A DNA stretch of 64,000 nucleotides, taken from contig CM055816.1 of assembly GCA_029582265.1 (NCBI GenBank), positions 32,752,545-32,816,544 on the forward strand, written 5' to 3'. Below are positions 23,202 to 33,841 of this stretch, in pieces (the stretch's first letter is position 1; each line of letters begins with the position of its first letter). The notes beneath the pieces are model-generated. The model did no database searches and was not told the origin of the DNA. It was given only the letters and a program-made list of their open reading frames with translations. Both the position numbers and the translations under genes were made by a program. The DNA comes from Zoroaster sp. YZ-2022. Lineage: Eukaryota > Echinodermata > Asteroidea > Forcipulatida > Zoroasteridae.

Positions 23202-23659
23202 TTACATGTACATGTAGTAATGACAAGCAAATACATACAATACAACATTTAAGAGAATCCGTGAACTGTGTGATCTACAGGGTTAATATTAGCCTTTAGT
23301 CAAAGTACACATTGCAATCATGAACAACACTACAACCTAAAATAAGATCCCACACGTTCCGAGGGGGCTACTGCTGATTTATTCATAAACCTCCAGCAAA
23401 TGTATGCAAATTTATTTAAACCAATCAGTGTAAGCAAAATGTTGGGCTTGTTTCTATTTAAATGAGTGATACTATAACAAACTAGTTGCCTAATGCATTA
23501 ATCGGTAGAGGAATATAAAGAAAAACACAAAAAACCACAGAACAGACTGGTAAAGGACCTCGGGGCATCTGCTAATCGCGTGGATTTTTTATTTTATTTT
23601 ATTTTATTTTTTTGTGCGTTGTGTTCTGGGTTGCCACGTGGGCTAGGTTAATATACATG

Positions 23660-23755
23660 TATGCATAGCAGTATTGGAGGTCTCGACTGAGGTCTCGGTC
23701 TCGGACTTTGAGGTCTCGGTCTCGGACTTTGAAGTCTCGACTCCAACACTAATGC
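23660..23755. repeat. GAGGTCTCGGTCTCGGACTTT tandem repeat
   Basis: Two to three units of about 27 bp containing GGTCTCGGTCTCGGACTTTG, flanked by related GTCTCGACT pieces. A TCTCGTTCTCG run at 27140-27172 has a similar motif. Confidence 0.75.
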
Positions 23756-23967
23756 ATAGTAATGGGGTAGTTAATGATCATACCTTTGAACTGCATGATT
23801 TCTAGGGTTAATATTAAGCTGATAATCATAAAAGGACATGTACATGTATGCATAGTAATGGGGTAGGCAGTGATGACACCTTTGAACTGTGTGATTTCTT
23901 GGGTTAATAATAGCTGGTGATCAGAACAGGAAAGCTATGTGTAATCATGGCTAGACAGTGACCACAC

Positions 23968-24051
23968 CATTGGGGCCAGCCTTGGCAAGGGGTTTCATGA
24001 TCAGAGGTGTCGTCTGATTAGTTTGCCCTTTGTCGACCCGAGTGTAGATTG
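23968..24051 (-). CDS. RTK juxtamembrane exon (IYTRVDKGQ...)
   Basis: An 84-nt exon, phase 1-1, with acceptor TTTCACAG before 24051 and donor AATG/GTGTGG (weak but GT). It encodes IYTRVDKGQTNQTTPLIMKP and continues to AKAGPN. It has a tyrosine (AIYTRV once the split codon is filled) and proline-containing segments, plausible for a cytoplasmic docking region. It connects the 28063-28106 exon upstream to 18649-18708 downstream in frame. Confidence 0.58.
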
Positions 24052-24310
24052 CTGTGAAACAAAAAAATTGGCATACATGTATGTGCGAATGTTTGGAAAC
24101 AGACACCAAGCTTAGGCACAGGAGAATAGTATGATCATACCAACAATTAAAAAGCCAATAAAGTAAAGGAAACAGAAAGGAAACAGTATTTAGTTAACAA
24201 TATTTAGTATTTAACAGCTTATACTTTGTATTAATGTTGGTACACATACATGTACATTATGTATGCATCTACTATCATCCTAAGAGAGCATTTTGTCTGA
24301 AGTGTTTCCA

Positions 24311-24804
24311 TTAACCCTCCTACTATGGCTGCACTTTTGTGGGAAGTTGCTGTACAGGTCAAAATCAGTCAACTGCCTCAGCGTTTTGACTTTTGACCCA
24401 AATGTGCACACAGGGGCATTTTTGACTGGTTTTGACTGTCATTTCGACCACCCTGAACAATACCAGACAATGCTTTACCAGTGAAAAAAAAGTGCACTAG
24501 ATATACCTTGGCAAGTATATCAAAAAAAATTACTGATTTTGAGCCTTGTAGTAATAATAATAATAATAATGTATGGACTTATATAGCGCACGTATCCACC
24601 AACTAAGTGGTGCTCAAGGCGCATTTTTTTTTACGTGCATTACACAACACACGGGACCTACGGCTTTACGTCCCATCCGAAGGACGAAGCAATTATGGTT
24701 AAGTACCTTGCTCAAGGACAGAAGTGTCACGACCGGGGCTCGAACTCACACCCTGCTGCTGGCAACACCAGAACTTGAGTTCGGTGCGCTAGTAGGAGGG
24801 TTAA
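24311..24804. mobile_element. TTAA-flanked MITE, family 4 (TTAACCCTCCTAC ends), with SINE inside
   Basis: Begins TTAACCCTCCTACTATGG and ends AGTAGGAGGGTTAA. The interior (GTCAAAATCAGTCAACTGCC, GTGCACACAGGGGC) matches the clean copy at 33516-33841. A SINE interrupts it from about 24545 to 24790. Confidence 0.82.
24545..24790 (-). mobile_element. tRNA-derived SINE, 5'-truncated, inside a MITE
   Basis: Minus-strand copy: the (ATT)n tail is at the left, followed by the SINE/LINE tail motif (GCGCACGTATCCACC..GGTGCTCAAGGCGC) and, at the right, a degenerate tRNA-like B box (GGGGCTCGAACTC). The A box is lost. The central part is shortened relative to full copies. Confidence 0.75.
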
Positions 24805-24937
24805 AGATAAAACAGAAATCATAAATTTAAAAGGTTGCCTTCTGGCAATTTTGTTTTCAATAAAAAATACGTTTTCCTCAAACATGTACATGTAAGCAAC
24901 TACATGTAAATTATATTATCTTATTCTTTCATCATTG

Positions 24938-25771
24938 TACACTCCTCAAAATAAAATAAGGGTCAAAAGTATTTTTGTGAAAAATGTTGACCAAGTCAGG
25001 ACATAGAAACATTTTTAGTAAGGGTAATGGGCTAAAGGTTGCTCTGCAACATTTTAAGCACTTTTCACATGGTTTGCATGTCTATTGGCTTAGAAACTGA
25101 CAGATCATGTGACAAGACACAAAAATGCTGATAACAGGTTCATGATGTCGCAATCAAGTTTGGCACATCTGCTTTATTTCTTTTGTGGGGTGTTACAGAG
25201 ATGTTGTCAACAGGATTCAACACTGGGTACACAGTACAGTACAGTCCATGAGGAGGCGTTGTACGGAATGTGTGCGAGTCAGGTGTCATGCAACCTCATA
25301 CTGACATTAACTTTAAGTCTCAAAACATACAGAAATAATGTTGATTTGCCAAAGTTTATGACAGGGAGAGAATATCAACTGGTGGGAAAGCCTTCAAAAT
25401 AGGGAGGGGGCTCAAGGGGTCCCCTCATCCCTACAGCTTCCATGCTGGTTAACCCACTGTTTAACTTTACTCTATCAAGTGCAGAATCCTATTGATTATG
25501 TGTGGGGAATCTCATTAAGTCTTGAAGAAAAATAAAGCAGATGTGCCAAACTTGATTGCGACATCATGAACCTGTTATCAGCATTTTTGTGTCTTGTCAC
25601 ATGATCTGTCAGTTTCTAAGCCAATAGACATGCAAACCATGTGAAAAGTGCTTAAAATGTTGCACAGCAACCTTTAGCCCATTACCCTTACTAAAAATGT
25701 TTCTATGTCCTGACTTGGTCAACATTTTTCACAAAAATACTTTTGACCCTTATTTTATTTTGAGGAGTGTA
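24938..25771. mobile_element. Tc1/mariner-like non-autonomous element with ~245-bp inverted ends
   Basis: Bounded by TA. The ends begin CACTCCTCAAAATAAAATAA, close to the CACTGCTCAAAAAAATAAAG pattern known from Tc1-type transposons, and run inward for about 245 bp at each side (left to about 25185, right from about 25527) with few differences. The 340-bp centre has no transposase ORF. Likely a TA-targeting foldback derivative. Confidence 0.82.
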
Positions 25772-26756
25772 TTATGAGGAAACTTTTATAACAGTTTTAT
25801 GGTACATGTATATTTCATCATGTCGAGGGTTTGAAATGAAAATACATTACCAAATACCAATGTTGTCTTTTCCTTTCAAGTGTCAAATGTAAACACTGCA
25901 AAATAAAAACATAAAAACAAGGAACTACCTGCTGCATATTTGTATTTTTACGGAGAACAAGGTAATGTAAAACAAAGCAATTTTCAGTCTAAATAAATAT
26001 GGTCAATGTTTATTATCAAGAGATGAGAGATACATAAATGATTAATTACACTTTACAAACACGGCAAAATACTTAACAAGGAACTACCTACTGTACTGCA
26101 TATTTGTATATTTTTACGCAGAACAAGGTCATGCAAAACAAAGCAATTGAACTATTTTCAGTCTAAATAAACATGGTCATCAATGTTTATTATCAAGAGA
26201 TGAGAGATAAATGACATATGTGTACACATGCATGTACATAGCTGCCAACATTTCAAAATTCCAATTCGTAATGAAACCGACTAAGACAACAATTCGTACT
26301 GAAACTAAAATGATGGTCAAGATGACCAACTGCAAATAAATCACACAAAAACAAACTACATACATGTATATGTACGTAAATAACATACATGTACGTTCCC
26401 AAAGAGATAAGAGATTTCAGATCAAATTACAATGATTACAATTTACAGGCGACTATGTACCATTAGTAATTCTCCTTTGTTGAAATGTTCAAAATGTTAA
26501 TAGATACGGTATATTTGATACAAAAGGTGATGATACAAAGAATACCCATCATTTGTTTTAAATAATTAAATGAATTATGGTGAGAAATTACCTTCCATCA
26601 AACTGTTTACTCCTTCAAGAAAAACTAAAAAACTCATATTTTGTGTACTGCCTATAAGGACTACTAACATTCATTTATGCATTTATCTTTTTGTTTAGTA
26701 TTATATTGCATTTGCTATTGTATTGTTATGTTATTGTATGATTTCTTGTTTACTGT
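25772..26756. other. Intron with an internal ~160-bp duplication
   Basis: The segment with AAGGAACTACCTGCTGCATATTTGTATTTTTACGGAGAACAAGG (in part, 25918-26030) recurs at 26076-26210. No supported exon: an exon-like stretch at 25861-25905 has a stop in the expected phase. Confidence 0.5.
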
Positions 26757-26831
26757 AAAGCGCCTTGAGCACTTCTTGGTGGATATGTGCGCATTATAAA
26801 TCTTCTGTATTATTATTATTGTTGTTATTAT
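26757..26831 (+). mobile_element. LINE 3' tail remnant
   Basis: AAAGCGCCTTGAGCACTTCTTGGTGGATATGTGCGC (in part) followed by TATAAATCTT and (TATT/ATT)n matches the 3' tails of the LINE copy at 22892 and of the SINEs. The start of this LINE fragment upstream is not recognisable. Confidence 0.6.
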
Positions 26832-27205
26832 CATAAGGAGGGTATGATGTAACATCCCATCACAGAATGGGGCGTACTTGATGCCAAATTGTACATGTGC
26901 TGTACACAAATGTACTTGAGTTCCATTTGGGATGTTCACATAGATATAAAAGAAAATAACTAACTCGGCCGCAAGTACATGTACATATACTCAATGATTA
27001 CTCTGCACAATGTCTTCATCTCTTGATTCCTCAAGATTCCTCAAAACATTGTGCTGAGCTGTAAGTGAATTTTATTTTCAAGTCGGTAGCTTTCCGTTAC
27101 CATTGTTGTAGGTCTTGAGACCACTTTTTGTTGGTGTTGGTCTCGTTCTCGTTCTCGTTCTCGTTCTCGAGATTTTTAAACGCTCTTACAAATCTGTTCT
27201 ACTAT

Positions 27206-27562
27206 GGAGTGTCGTGGCCGAGCGGTCTAGCTTACCGGACTCAAGTTCTGGTGTTAGCAGCAGAATGTGGGTTCGAATCCCGGCCGTGACACTTGTGTAC
27301 TTGAGCAAGACACTGAACCATAATTGCTTCTCTCCACCCAGGGGTTAAATGGGTACCTGTGAGGGAAGAATTGGTTGATTAGCCCTATATGCGCTGTAAT
27401 GGCAGCAATTGAGCTGTATACTCCCCAGGGAGCTGAGATGGTTTCACTGGAATGATTTATGAGCCTTATGAGCATGGGTAATAATATAATGCGCCTTGAG
27501 CACCACTCAGTTGGTGGATACGTGCGCTATATAAGTCCACACATTATTATTATTATTATTAC
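27206..27562 (+). mobile_element. tRNA-derived SINE, full length
   Basis: The head is tRNA-like with a perfect A box TGGCCGAGCGG (27215-27225) and B box GGTTCGAATCC (27270-27280), spaced as in a tRNA with a long variable arm (Leu/Ser type). A unique body follows (GAGCAAGACACTG, CTGTATACTCCCCAGGGAGC), then the LINE-like tail GCGCCTTGAGC..GGTGGATACGTGCGC and (ATT)n. Pol III would transcribe it from the internal boxes; a partner LINE provides reverse transcription. Confidence 0.9.
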
Positions 27563-28062
27563 TACATGGGTGTAAGTAGATATTGATCAGATTCCACGTA
27601 GAGTACAAGTGTGTCCAGTATACACCTTTAAGTAAATGTTTGTTCATTCCTTATTTGAATATCGCATATATTTTGTTAGTATTGTGTTGTCCTTGTCTCC
27701 ATTTGTATCTTATGTATATGCAGAATGTTCAGGGAACTTGGTAATCTTTTTCATTGTTATTCTCTGCCCGTGCCTGCATAGCCAACTACATACAACTACA
27801 TGTACATACTACATACATGTACATTGTACATGTAAGCTTTGCTTCTAAATGGGCCCCTTCTGCAGATTCACTTAGTTTAATTTTATATTACTATGTTAAA
27901 ATGTACTTTGATATTTAATTTGGACGAGCTGCGGAGAAAGAATAAACCTGAAACATGAAATCTAAACTGTGTGATAAATCACTGATCACATTCAAACAAC
28001 AAAATAATCAAACATAAAACAATCACATTCAGAAATATTTTTGGAAGTTAAAGGAAACTTAC

Positions 28063-28106
28063 CGTTGCTTTGTAGTCCTTCGTTAACACGAAAATTTTCC
28101 CCAGAA
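28063..28106 (-). CDS. RTK juxtamembrane exon (phase 2 to 1)
   Basis: A 44-nt exon with acceptor TTTTAG before 28106 and a consensus donor GTAAGT after 28063. It begins in phase 2 and ends in phase 1, encoding SGENFRVNEGLQSN. It only fits directly after the 25-nt exon at 31925-31949, which goes from phase 1 to phase 2. Together they add 69 nt and restore the frame. That reciprocal fit is the main support; there is no recognised domain. Confidence 0.58.
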
Positions 28107-28494
28107 CTAAAATTAAAGGTCAGATGAAACATTCTGAGGTGAATATAAACACAAACAACTTATCAAACAATTTTATTTTCATAATTTGTGCACATAACAT
28201 TTAAATACAAAAGTAGAAAAATATTTAATTTATGCGCAACATTTCATTTAAAAGTTGAACTGTCAATTTTATTTAAAAAAACATAAAAACAAAAACTGTA
28301 ACAGTTATTATCGTTTCATCTAAAACATGAGCTCGTATTATAATTAAACTTTCACAGGTCAGATTTATAATCAAGTAATGGGTGTTTACCACAAATAAAC
28401 AGGACATTTGAAAAGTTGCAGTAACAGGAAAGAAACAGGACATGATACAAGGAAAAGTTCCTGTTTGGTAAGTTATATATATCCTACTCAAAAC

Positions 28495-28743
28495 AATTTA
28501 GAGAACACCGGATTTACTGCACCCGTTATTGAAATGTTCCATGAACCAGGATTTTCATTTGCAACCCCGCCCCTCTCTTTCAGTAGTCATGTCATAAAAT
28601 GTGTAATCACTAAATGCATCCTTTATCATCTGTTTCATTGTGCAGTTGTTTCTCATCAATTCTGTGAAACATTGTGTTTATCTGAAATAAATGATCTTGC
28701 TTTAACTGAGATTATTCCGGTGTTCCCTAAATTGTTTTGAGTA
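28495..28743. mobile_element. Tc1-like MITE (TACTCAAAACAATTTAGAG ends)
   Basis: TA-flanked inverted ends of about 27 bp: CTCAAAACAATTTAGAGAAC at the left and GTTCCCTAAATTGTTTTGAG at the right, each followed inward by ACCGG/CCGG. Total 249 bp. The flanks are TA-rich. No transposase. Confidence 0.8.
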
Positions 28744-28856
28744 GTATATATATAAAAATTAGATGGTTGAAATGAACGTACATTGTACATTACTAAATAA
28801 CAATGTTGTAGTAATTTTTAAGTTCGAAACATGAAAAACTCTGTATCCATGTACAT

Positions 28857-28931
28857 TATTCTGTCCACCTGTTCACTGTGGCCACCTGTTCACTGTGGCC
28901 ACCTGTTCACTGTGGCCACCTGTTCACTGTC
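28857..28931. repeat. GGCCACCTGTTCACTGT minisatellite
   Basis: Four head-to-tail copies of an 18-bp unit containing CCACCTGTTCACTGTGG. A degenerate relative lies at 32087-32262. Confidence 0.92.
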
Positions 28932-28967
28932 TATTATAACTGAACTTTCACAGGTAAGGCCAAACAA

Positions 28968-29325
28968 AGCTCTCTGGTTTCTGGTCACAGGTCGGCTTCA
29001 AAATTGGTGTGGTGACACACATTTTTGTTTTTGTTTTTTGTTTTGTTTTGCCAACCACTGATATACACGATACGATTATTTCCCACTCACAAAGTATGCT
29101 GGTTAAGAGAGGCCTCAAAAATTGAGAAAATGTTCATACCCCTATGTAGAAAAATAAATTATTTAAACACAGCACAGCAGAATTTCAATCGATCCAGCAA
29201 TTTTGGCTGCAATTGGACATCGTTTCATAGCAAAACAATAAAAAAAATAAAAAAATAAAAATGCCTATGTGCGAGTCTGAGGCGACGCACACAGGGACCA
29301 GAAACTGGACTTTTTTTTTGGGGGG
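28968..29325. mobile_element. MITE family 5 (TGGTTTCTGGTC ends)
   Basis: Runs from CTCTGGTTTCTGGTCACAGG to GGACCAGAAACTGGAC, which are inverted. Internal landmarks are GTTAAGAGAGGCCTCA, ACAGCACAGCAGAATTTC and TGGACATCGTTTCATAGC. Further copies are at 59440-60250 and 62030-62850. Confidence 0.75.
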
Positions 29326-29675
29326 GGGGCCTAAGTTTTATAATTAAAAAAAAGGTGTTTACCACAAATAAACAGGACATTTGAAATGTTCAATTAACTG
29401 GAAAGAAACAGGACATGATACAAGGAACAGTACCCTTTTGGTTAGTTTTGTGGTATATTTTGTCAAATTTGGATGGTTGAAACGAAAATAACATTCCCAT
29501 AAAACAATGTTGTACACGAACCTTTCCCTTAAAGGGCCTATGAAATAGGAATTGTCAAAATATCAGTTTGTACATTGTTGTAATTTTTACCTTTTTTATT
29601 GCTTCTAATCGTAAAACGATTTGAGGTTCTTGCATAAGGTGCTATATAAATTAATTTGTTCATTTTCAATTTGGG

Positions 29676-29975
29676 GTAACACCATGTGTTTATCTCAACT
29701 ATCGCTAAGTGAGGTACAGATTCTGAAAAGAACCTTATCGCACAACTCGTATCTCAACTGTCGCTTAGTGAGATTATGGTTCAGGGGAGAACCAATATCG
29801 GGCAACTCGTTTCTCAAGAGTCATGAGAGTGCGGTTCAGGGAGAACCACAGGGACTTCATGGGGTCTTCTCTACGTCTTACATCTTCTCTTCTGTTCTCT
29901 TCGATTAGCATACTCTAATCATCTAAAGACATCTTTTCAGAACCTGAACCTCACTTAGCGATAGTTGACATATGT
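29676..29975. mobile_element. Foldback element with CAACTATCGCTAAGTGAGGT arms
   Basis: Left arm CAACTATCGCTAAGTGAGGT plus CTGAAAAGAAC (about 29697-29735) is mirrored at 29931-29970 (CTTTTCAGAAC, CTCACTTAGCGATAGTTG). Inside are three direct repeats of a unit with GGGAGAACC and CAACTCGT. It shares motifs with the palindrome at 20567-20773. Confidence 0.65.
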
Positions 29976-29977
29976 AC

Positions 29978-30668
29978 ATATAGTATTATCTCAAACCGAA
30001 AATGATATCAATACTCCACCATGCAAGGCCTTAACTCTTATAAATCTGTATCAATATTGATATCACTTAATTTCTAATTTGTGTTTTGATACCTACATGT
30101 ACCTGTATGTATTTATGGAATTTTTGGTCTATGCTAATGATAATAATGGAGAAATAATGGAGAAATTTTTAAAGCGCTCTTACACAAGGTATCACAGCGC
30201 TGTACATTATTACCCCTGCTCATCAGGCGCATAAATCATTCCTGAAACCATCTCAGCTCCCTGGCGAGTATACAGCTCAATTGCTGCCATTTCAGCACAT
30301 ATGGGGCTAATCAAACACAACAACCAACTCTGCCCTCACAGGTACCCATTTACCCCTGGGCGGAGAGAAGCAATTATGGTAAAGTGTCTTGCTCAAGGAC
30401 ACAAGCACCATGGTCGCAGTTGGGATTCGAACCCACATTCTGATGACTCAGCCATCAGAACAAAAATCCGATGCACTAAACCGCTCGACCATGGCACTAC
30501 ATGTACATAAACACATAGTATTACCTCAAACCGAAAATGATATCAATACTCCACCATGCAAGGCCTTATCTCTTATACATGTAAATCCGTATCAATATGG
30601 ATATCACTTAATTTCTAATGTGTGTTTTGATACCAATTTATGGAATTTTGGGTCTACGCTAATGATAA
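29978..30668. repeat. Direct duplication of ~165 bp flanking a SINE
   Basis: ATCTCAAACCGAAAATGATA to about GGTCTATGCTAATGATAAT (29980-30145) recurs at 30520-30668 with minor changes. The minus-strand SINE at 30146-30503 separates the two copies. The duplicated stretch is far too long for a target-site duplication. Confidence 0.85.
30146..30503 (-). mobile_element. tRNA-derived SINE (minus)
   Basis: The reverse complement has A box TGGTCGAGCGG (30481-30491) and B box GGTTCGAATCC (30423-30433), then the common body (GAGCAAGACACTTTACC, GCAGCAATTGAGCTG). The tail differs from other copies: it ends in AAAGCGCTCTTACACAAGG instead of the usual LINE-like motif, so this may be a 3' variant or a rearranged copy. 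Confidence 0.82.
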
Positions 30669-31499
30669 TTTGCATATTATTCATGTGCAACAGTAATGTC
30701 ACAGTTTCACCATTGACCAGATAATGGACAATTTGTGCATTTTGTCCTCATCTCAGTCGTTTGTGTTGTCTTGTCAACTGAGAGTTTAGTTATCAACCAG
30801 TTAAACTTGTTGTGTAAACTGTCCAGAAGCACTGCTATTTGTCTAAATATGTACATGTATACATTTCATAGGCACTTTAAGGTCTACCTATGGCTATGAG
30901 TAAAGATTTTTTATTACAGGACATTAGATAATCCATCTGAAATGTCTACTATCTTACTTCAATGTTCATAGTTGAAGAGTGAAACTGAAAGTATTTATCA
31001 CAAAATAAACGGGACATTTGGAAAACGTTGCATCAACTGGAAAAAAAACAGGACGTGGTACAAGGAAATGTTCCCTTTTGGTTGGTTTTGAAGTGCATGT
31101 ACAACGAGTCATTTTTAATAATAGAGGCGGGAAATTATGTAAGTCCACATTTATTGAAAAACAAGAGAAACTTGTATGTATTGGTGATTTTATACATTCA
31201 GGAGTATTTACGTGTTTTTACTAATTTGATTAATGGTACCCGGTTCCCGAAATAACCGAAAACGCAGCCTTAATAGGTGAACAGTTAATAAGCCGAGAAT
31301 TACAAATTGGTTGGTTACCGTCTACGTCGAACACTTGCAAGACACAATAAATGGAGGGATGGGGGTGGGGACCTGGCTCGCCTTAGTGACAAAACTAACA
31401 TCTGCCCACTGCTGATGAATTTGTAAGGCCTTGTGAGACTGGTTTGAAATACAGACTACCAAGAAGAGAACAGGTGGACAGATATATGTATGTATATAT

Positions 31500-31532
31500 A
31501 CACCCCCACACACACACACACACACACATACA
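31500..31532. repeat. (CA)n microsatellite
   Basis: A short CACACA tract in a region with CCCACA-rich repeats (31540-31870) built on GTGGGGACAT / GAGGACC motifs. Confidence 0.85.
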
Positions 31533-31924
31533 CATAGTCTTTTTCTGTAATTGTGGGGACATACAATCGCTTTTACACAGTTGTGAGGACCAAAAATGCT
31601 ATGGGACATCAAAATGTCCCCACAGATAGTGTCACGGCCTACCCTTTTCTTATAAGTCCCCACAACCCCGCGAAGGCCTACCCACACACACACAATCTTG
31701 TCTAAGGTGTAAATCGAGGACCTCCTATTGTTCCCTTTGTTGTTGGACTTAAACTTTTTGAGGCTTCTCCCATTTGATTTGTACACGTTTTTCAACCGAG
31801 GACATTTGCTAACAATAACCGCCAACCGAGGACCCATTGTTCCCTTTTGTTATAAGTCCTCGGTTTACACCCGAGTGACACACAGGCACATACACAAAGA
31901 CATACAGTAATGATCATAATTTAC

Positions 31925-31949
31925 CATGCAAGTTCCATGCTGTCACTGT
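31925..31949 (-). CDS. RTK juxtamembrane micro-exon (phase 1 to 2)
   Basis: A 25-nt exon with acceptor TTTTTTCAG before 31949 and donor CATG/GTAAAT after 31925. It encodes SDSMELA, with split codons at both ends. It follows the transmembrane exon (34189-34317) and must be used together with the 28063-28106 exon to keep the frame. The long polypyrimidine tract at the acceptor is good; the small size keeps confidence moderate. Confidence 0.52.
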
Positions 31950-32086
31950 CTGAAAAAACAAAACACAAAAACAAACATAATATAAGTAAGGTTTTTAGAT
32001 AATAATGTACATGTAGGTACATGTATTAAATGTATATAAAATTAAATGTTTATGTATATACCTGTCCCATTATGGCCATACTGTGG

Positions 32087-32262
32087 CCAAATGCTAATTG
32101 CGACCGAAACCACCTGTCATTTGTGGCCAAATGATCATTGTGGCCACCTGTCTATTGTGACTACCTGTCCATTGTGGCCAATGCTAATTGAGACTGAGAC
32201 CACCTGTCATTTGTGGCCAAATGTTCATTGTGGCCACCTGTTTTATGTGGCCACCCGTCTAG
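32087..32262. repeat. Degenerate TGGCCACCTGTC repeat
   Basis: Two imperfect units of about 85-90 bp built on GTGGCCAAATG and GTGGCCACCTGT. They resemble the clean minisatellite at 28857-28931. Confidence 0.7.
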
Positions 32263-32430
32263 ATCCATGACTGTACAACTTTAAGTAATCACAATACTAA
32301 TCATGCGCTCATTATTAAGGAACTAAATACTGAGTATTTATGTTAAATGATCTTAAAAATACTTTTGATTTAATTTTTTATGTTCTGAATGAAAATACAA
32401 TGTAATAACCAAATCATGATAAGGAATCTG

Positions 32431-32786
32431 GGGTGCCACGGCCGAGTGGTTTAGCGCATCAGACTTGTGTTCTGATGTCCGAGTTGTCAGAATGTGGGTT
32501 CGAATCTTGGCCGTGACCATGGTGCTTGTGTCCTTGAGCAAGACACTTCACTATACAGTGCTTCTCTTTACCCAGGCATATAAATGTGTACCTGTGAGGG
32601 TAGAGGTTGATATTGTGGTTGAAAAAGCTTATGATGCACTATGGTAGCTCAGGGCTGTATACTCCCCAGGGAGCTGAGAAAGTTTAAGGATTGAAATTGG
32701 CCCAATGACCAGGAATAATAATGTAAAAGCGCCTTGTATCCTTTGGCAATTTGGCGCTCTCTAAATCCAGTTATTATTATTATTAT
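32431..32786 (+). mobile_element. tRNA-derived SINE, diverged subfamily
   Basis: The head has an A box CGGCCGAGTGG (first base changed) and B box GGTTCGAATCT at 32497-32507. The body shares GAGCAAGACACTTCAC and CTGTATACTCCCCAGGGAGC with other copies, but the middle and tail differ (GCGCCTTGTATCCTTTGG, then (ATT)n). It looks like a separate subfamily. Confidence 0.82.
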
Positions 32787-32965
32787 GAACACATGTACAA
32801 TGTATGAAAATAACTCAATTGGGAGTTTCAGTTTAGAATTTCACATGAAGAAAAACAAGTGTAACTTGTTAAAACAAGGAAGTACTCCACATTTTGCTTT
32901 TATTGTGAGATATTGATGAATAGTGAAATATTTCACAAGGACAATAAATTCATTATATTGTCCCC

Positions 32966-33301
32966 TTAACCCTCCTACACATTGAAGCCACTCCCAACCA
33001 CTAAATTATGTTCTTTAGCAACCTTCAGTACATACATGTACAATGTACAAGCCTACTGTCCTTTCCAAGTAATCTTACAAAATCAAATGTGTGCCACCCA
33101 AGGCCACTGTAAATGTTTGAACATATTAGTATGGCCTGCAATGTATCAATGGGAGACCACCTTACCCTGCAATCTCAGTGGTGTGACAGTGCACAGAAGG
33201 GTAACCATAGGAGGCCACTGGCAACAGCTACAAACTGTAATAGCTTGGAGTGGCCTGAATGGGTTGTTTCAAAAATTGCACTGATTGTAGGAGGGTTTTA
33301 A
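32966..33301. mobile_element. TTAA MITE, family 4, internally diverged
   Basis: Begins TTAACCCTCCTACACATTG and ends TTGTAGGAGGGTTTTAA. Only the ends match family 4; the interior (CCACCTTACCCTGCAATC, AGGCCACTGGCAAC) is unrelated, suggesting that a terminal pair was reused around different filler. Confidence 0.65.
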
Positions 33302-33515
33302 TGTAAGGTATGTACATGTAGGATTGTAGAATTTGAATGTAAAACTTACTTACATGTACATGTAGTGTTAAGCTTTTGATTTCATCAATCTTTCCTCGAA
33401 ATACATTAGGTACTGTAATAATTTTCCATTCGAATTTGGGACAAGTTCTCTTTCAAAAATTCCACTTCAGAAGGAATACAAAAAATCTAAGTGCATAATT
33501 TCTCTTACTTTCTAG

Positions 33516-33841
33516 TTAACCCTCCTACTATTGCTGCATTTTAGCGGGAAGTTGCTATAGAGGTCAAAACCAGTCAACTGCCTGTTTTGACTGTTGACCC
33601 AAATGTGCACACAGGGGCCTTTTTGACAGGTTTTTACTGTCATTTTGACCACCCTGAACAACACCAGACGAGGCTTTTACCAGTCAAAAATGGTCGACTC
33701 ATTTTGACCTGTAAATGTACTTACATGTACTACACGTAAGGTTTGACAGTGTTTGACTTTTAAGTGCACTAGATATACATACCTTGGCAAGTATATCAAC
33801 ATTTTGACTGATTTTGACCCATGTTGTAGTAGGAGGGTTAA
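33516..33841. mobile_element. TTAA MITE, family 4 (TTAACCCTCCTAC ends), uninterrupted
   Basis: Begins TTAACCCTCCTACTATTGC and ends TAGTAGGAGGGTTAA. It carries GTCAAAACCAGTCAACTGCC, CACTAGATATACATACC and GACTGATTTTGACCC. It is the best reference for the copy at 24311-24804 and for the tandem array at 45730-46180. Confidence 0.82.

Noticed and set aside
25861..25905. Possible juxtamembrane exon with TTTTGCAG acceptor and GTAATG donor
   Set aside because: In the phase required by its neighbours it has a stop codon after six residues, and its other open frame does not fit the chain.
27206..27290. tRNA genes at the tRNA-like heads (also near 32431, 41556, 30423-30491, 38587-38653)
   Set aside because: A and B boxes are present, but they continue into a common SINE body and LINE-like tail and do not show a clean cloverleaf with paired acceptor stem.
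31322..31837. 171-residue minus-strand ORF
   Set aside because: It crosses a (CA)n tract and GTGGGGACAT repeats and has no domain, splice context or phase match to the receptor gene.
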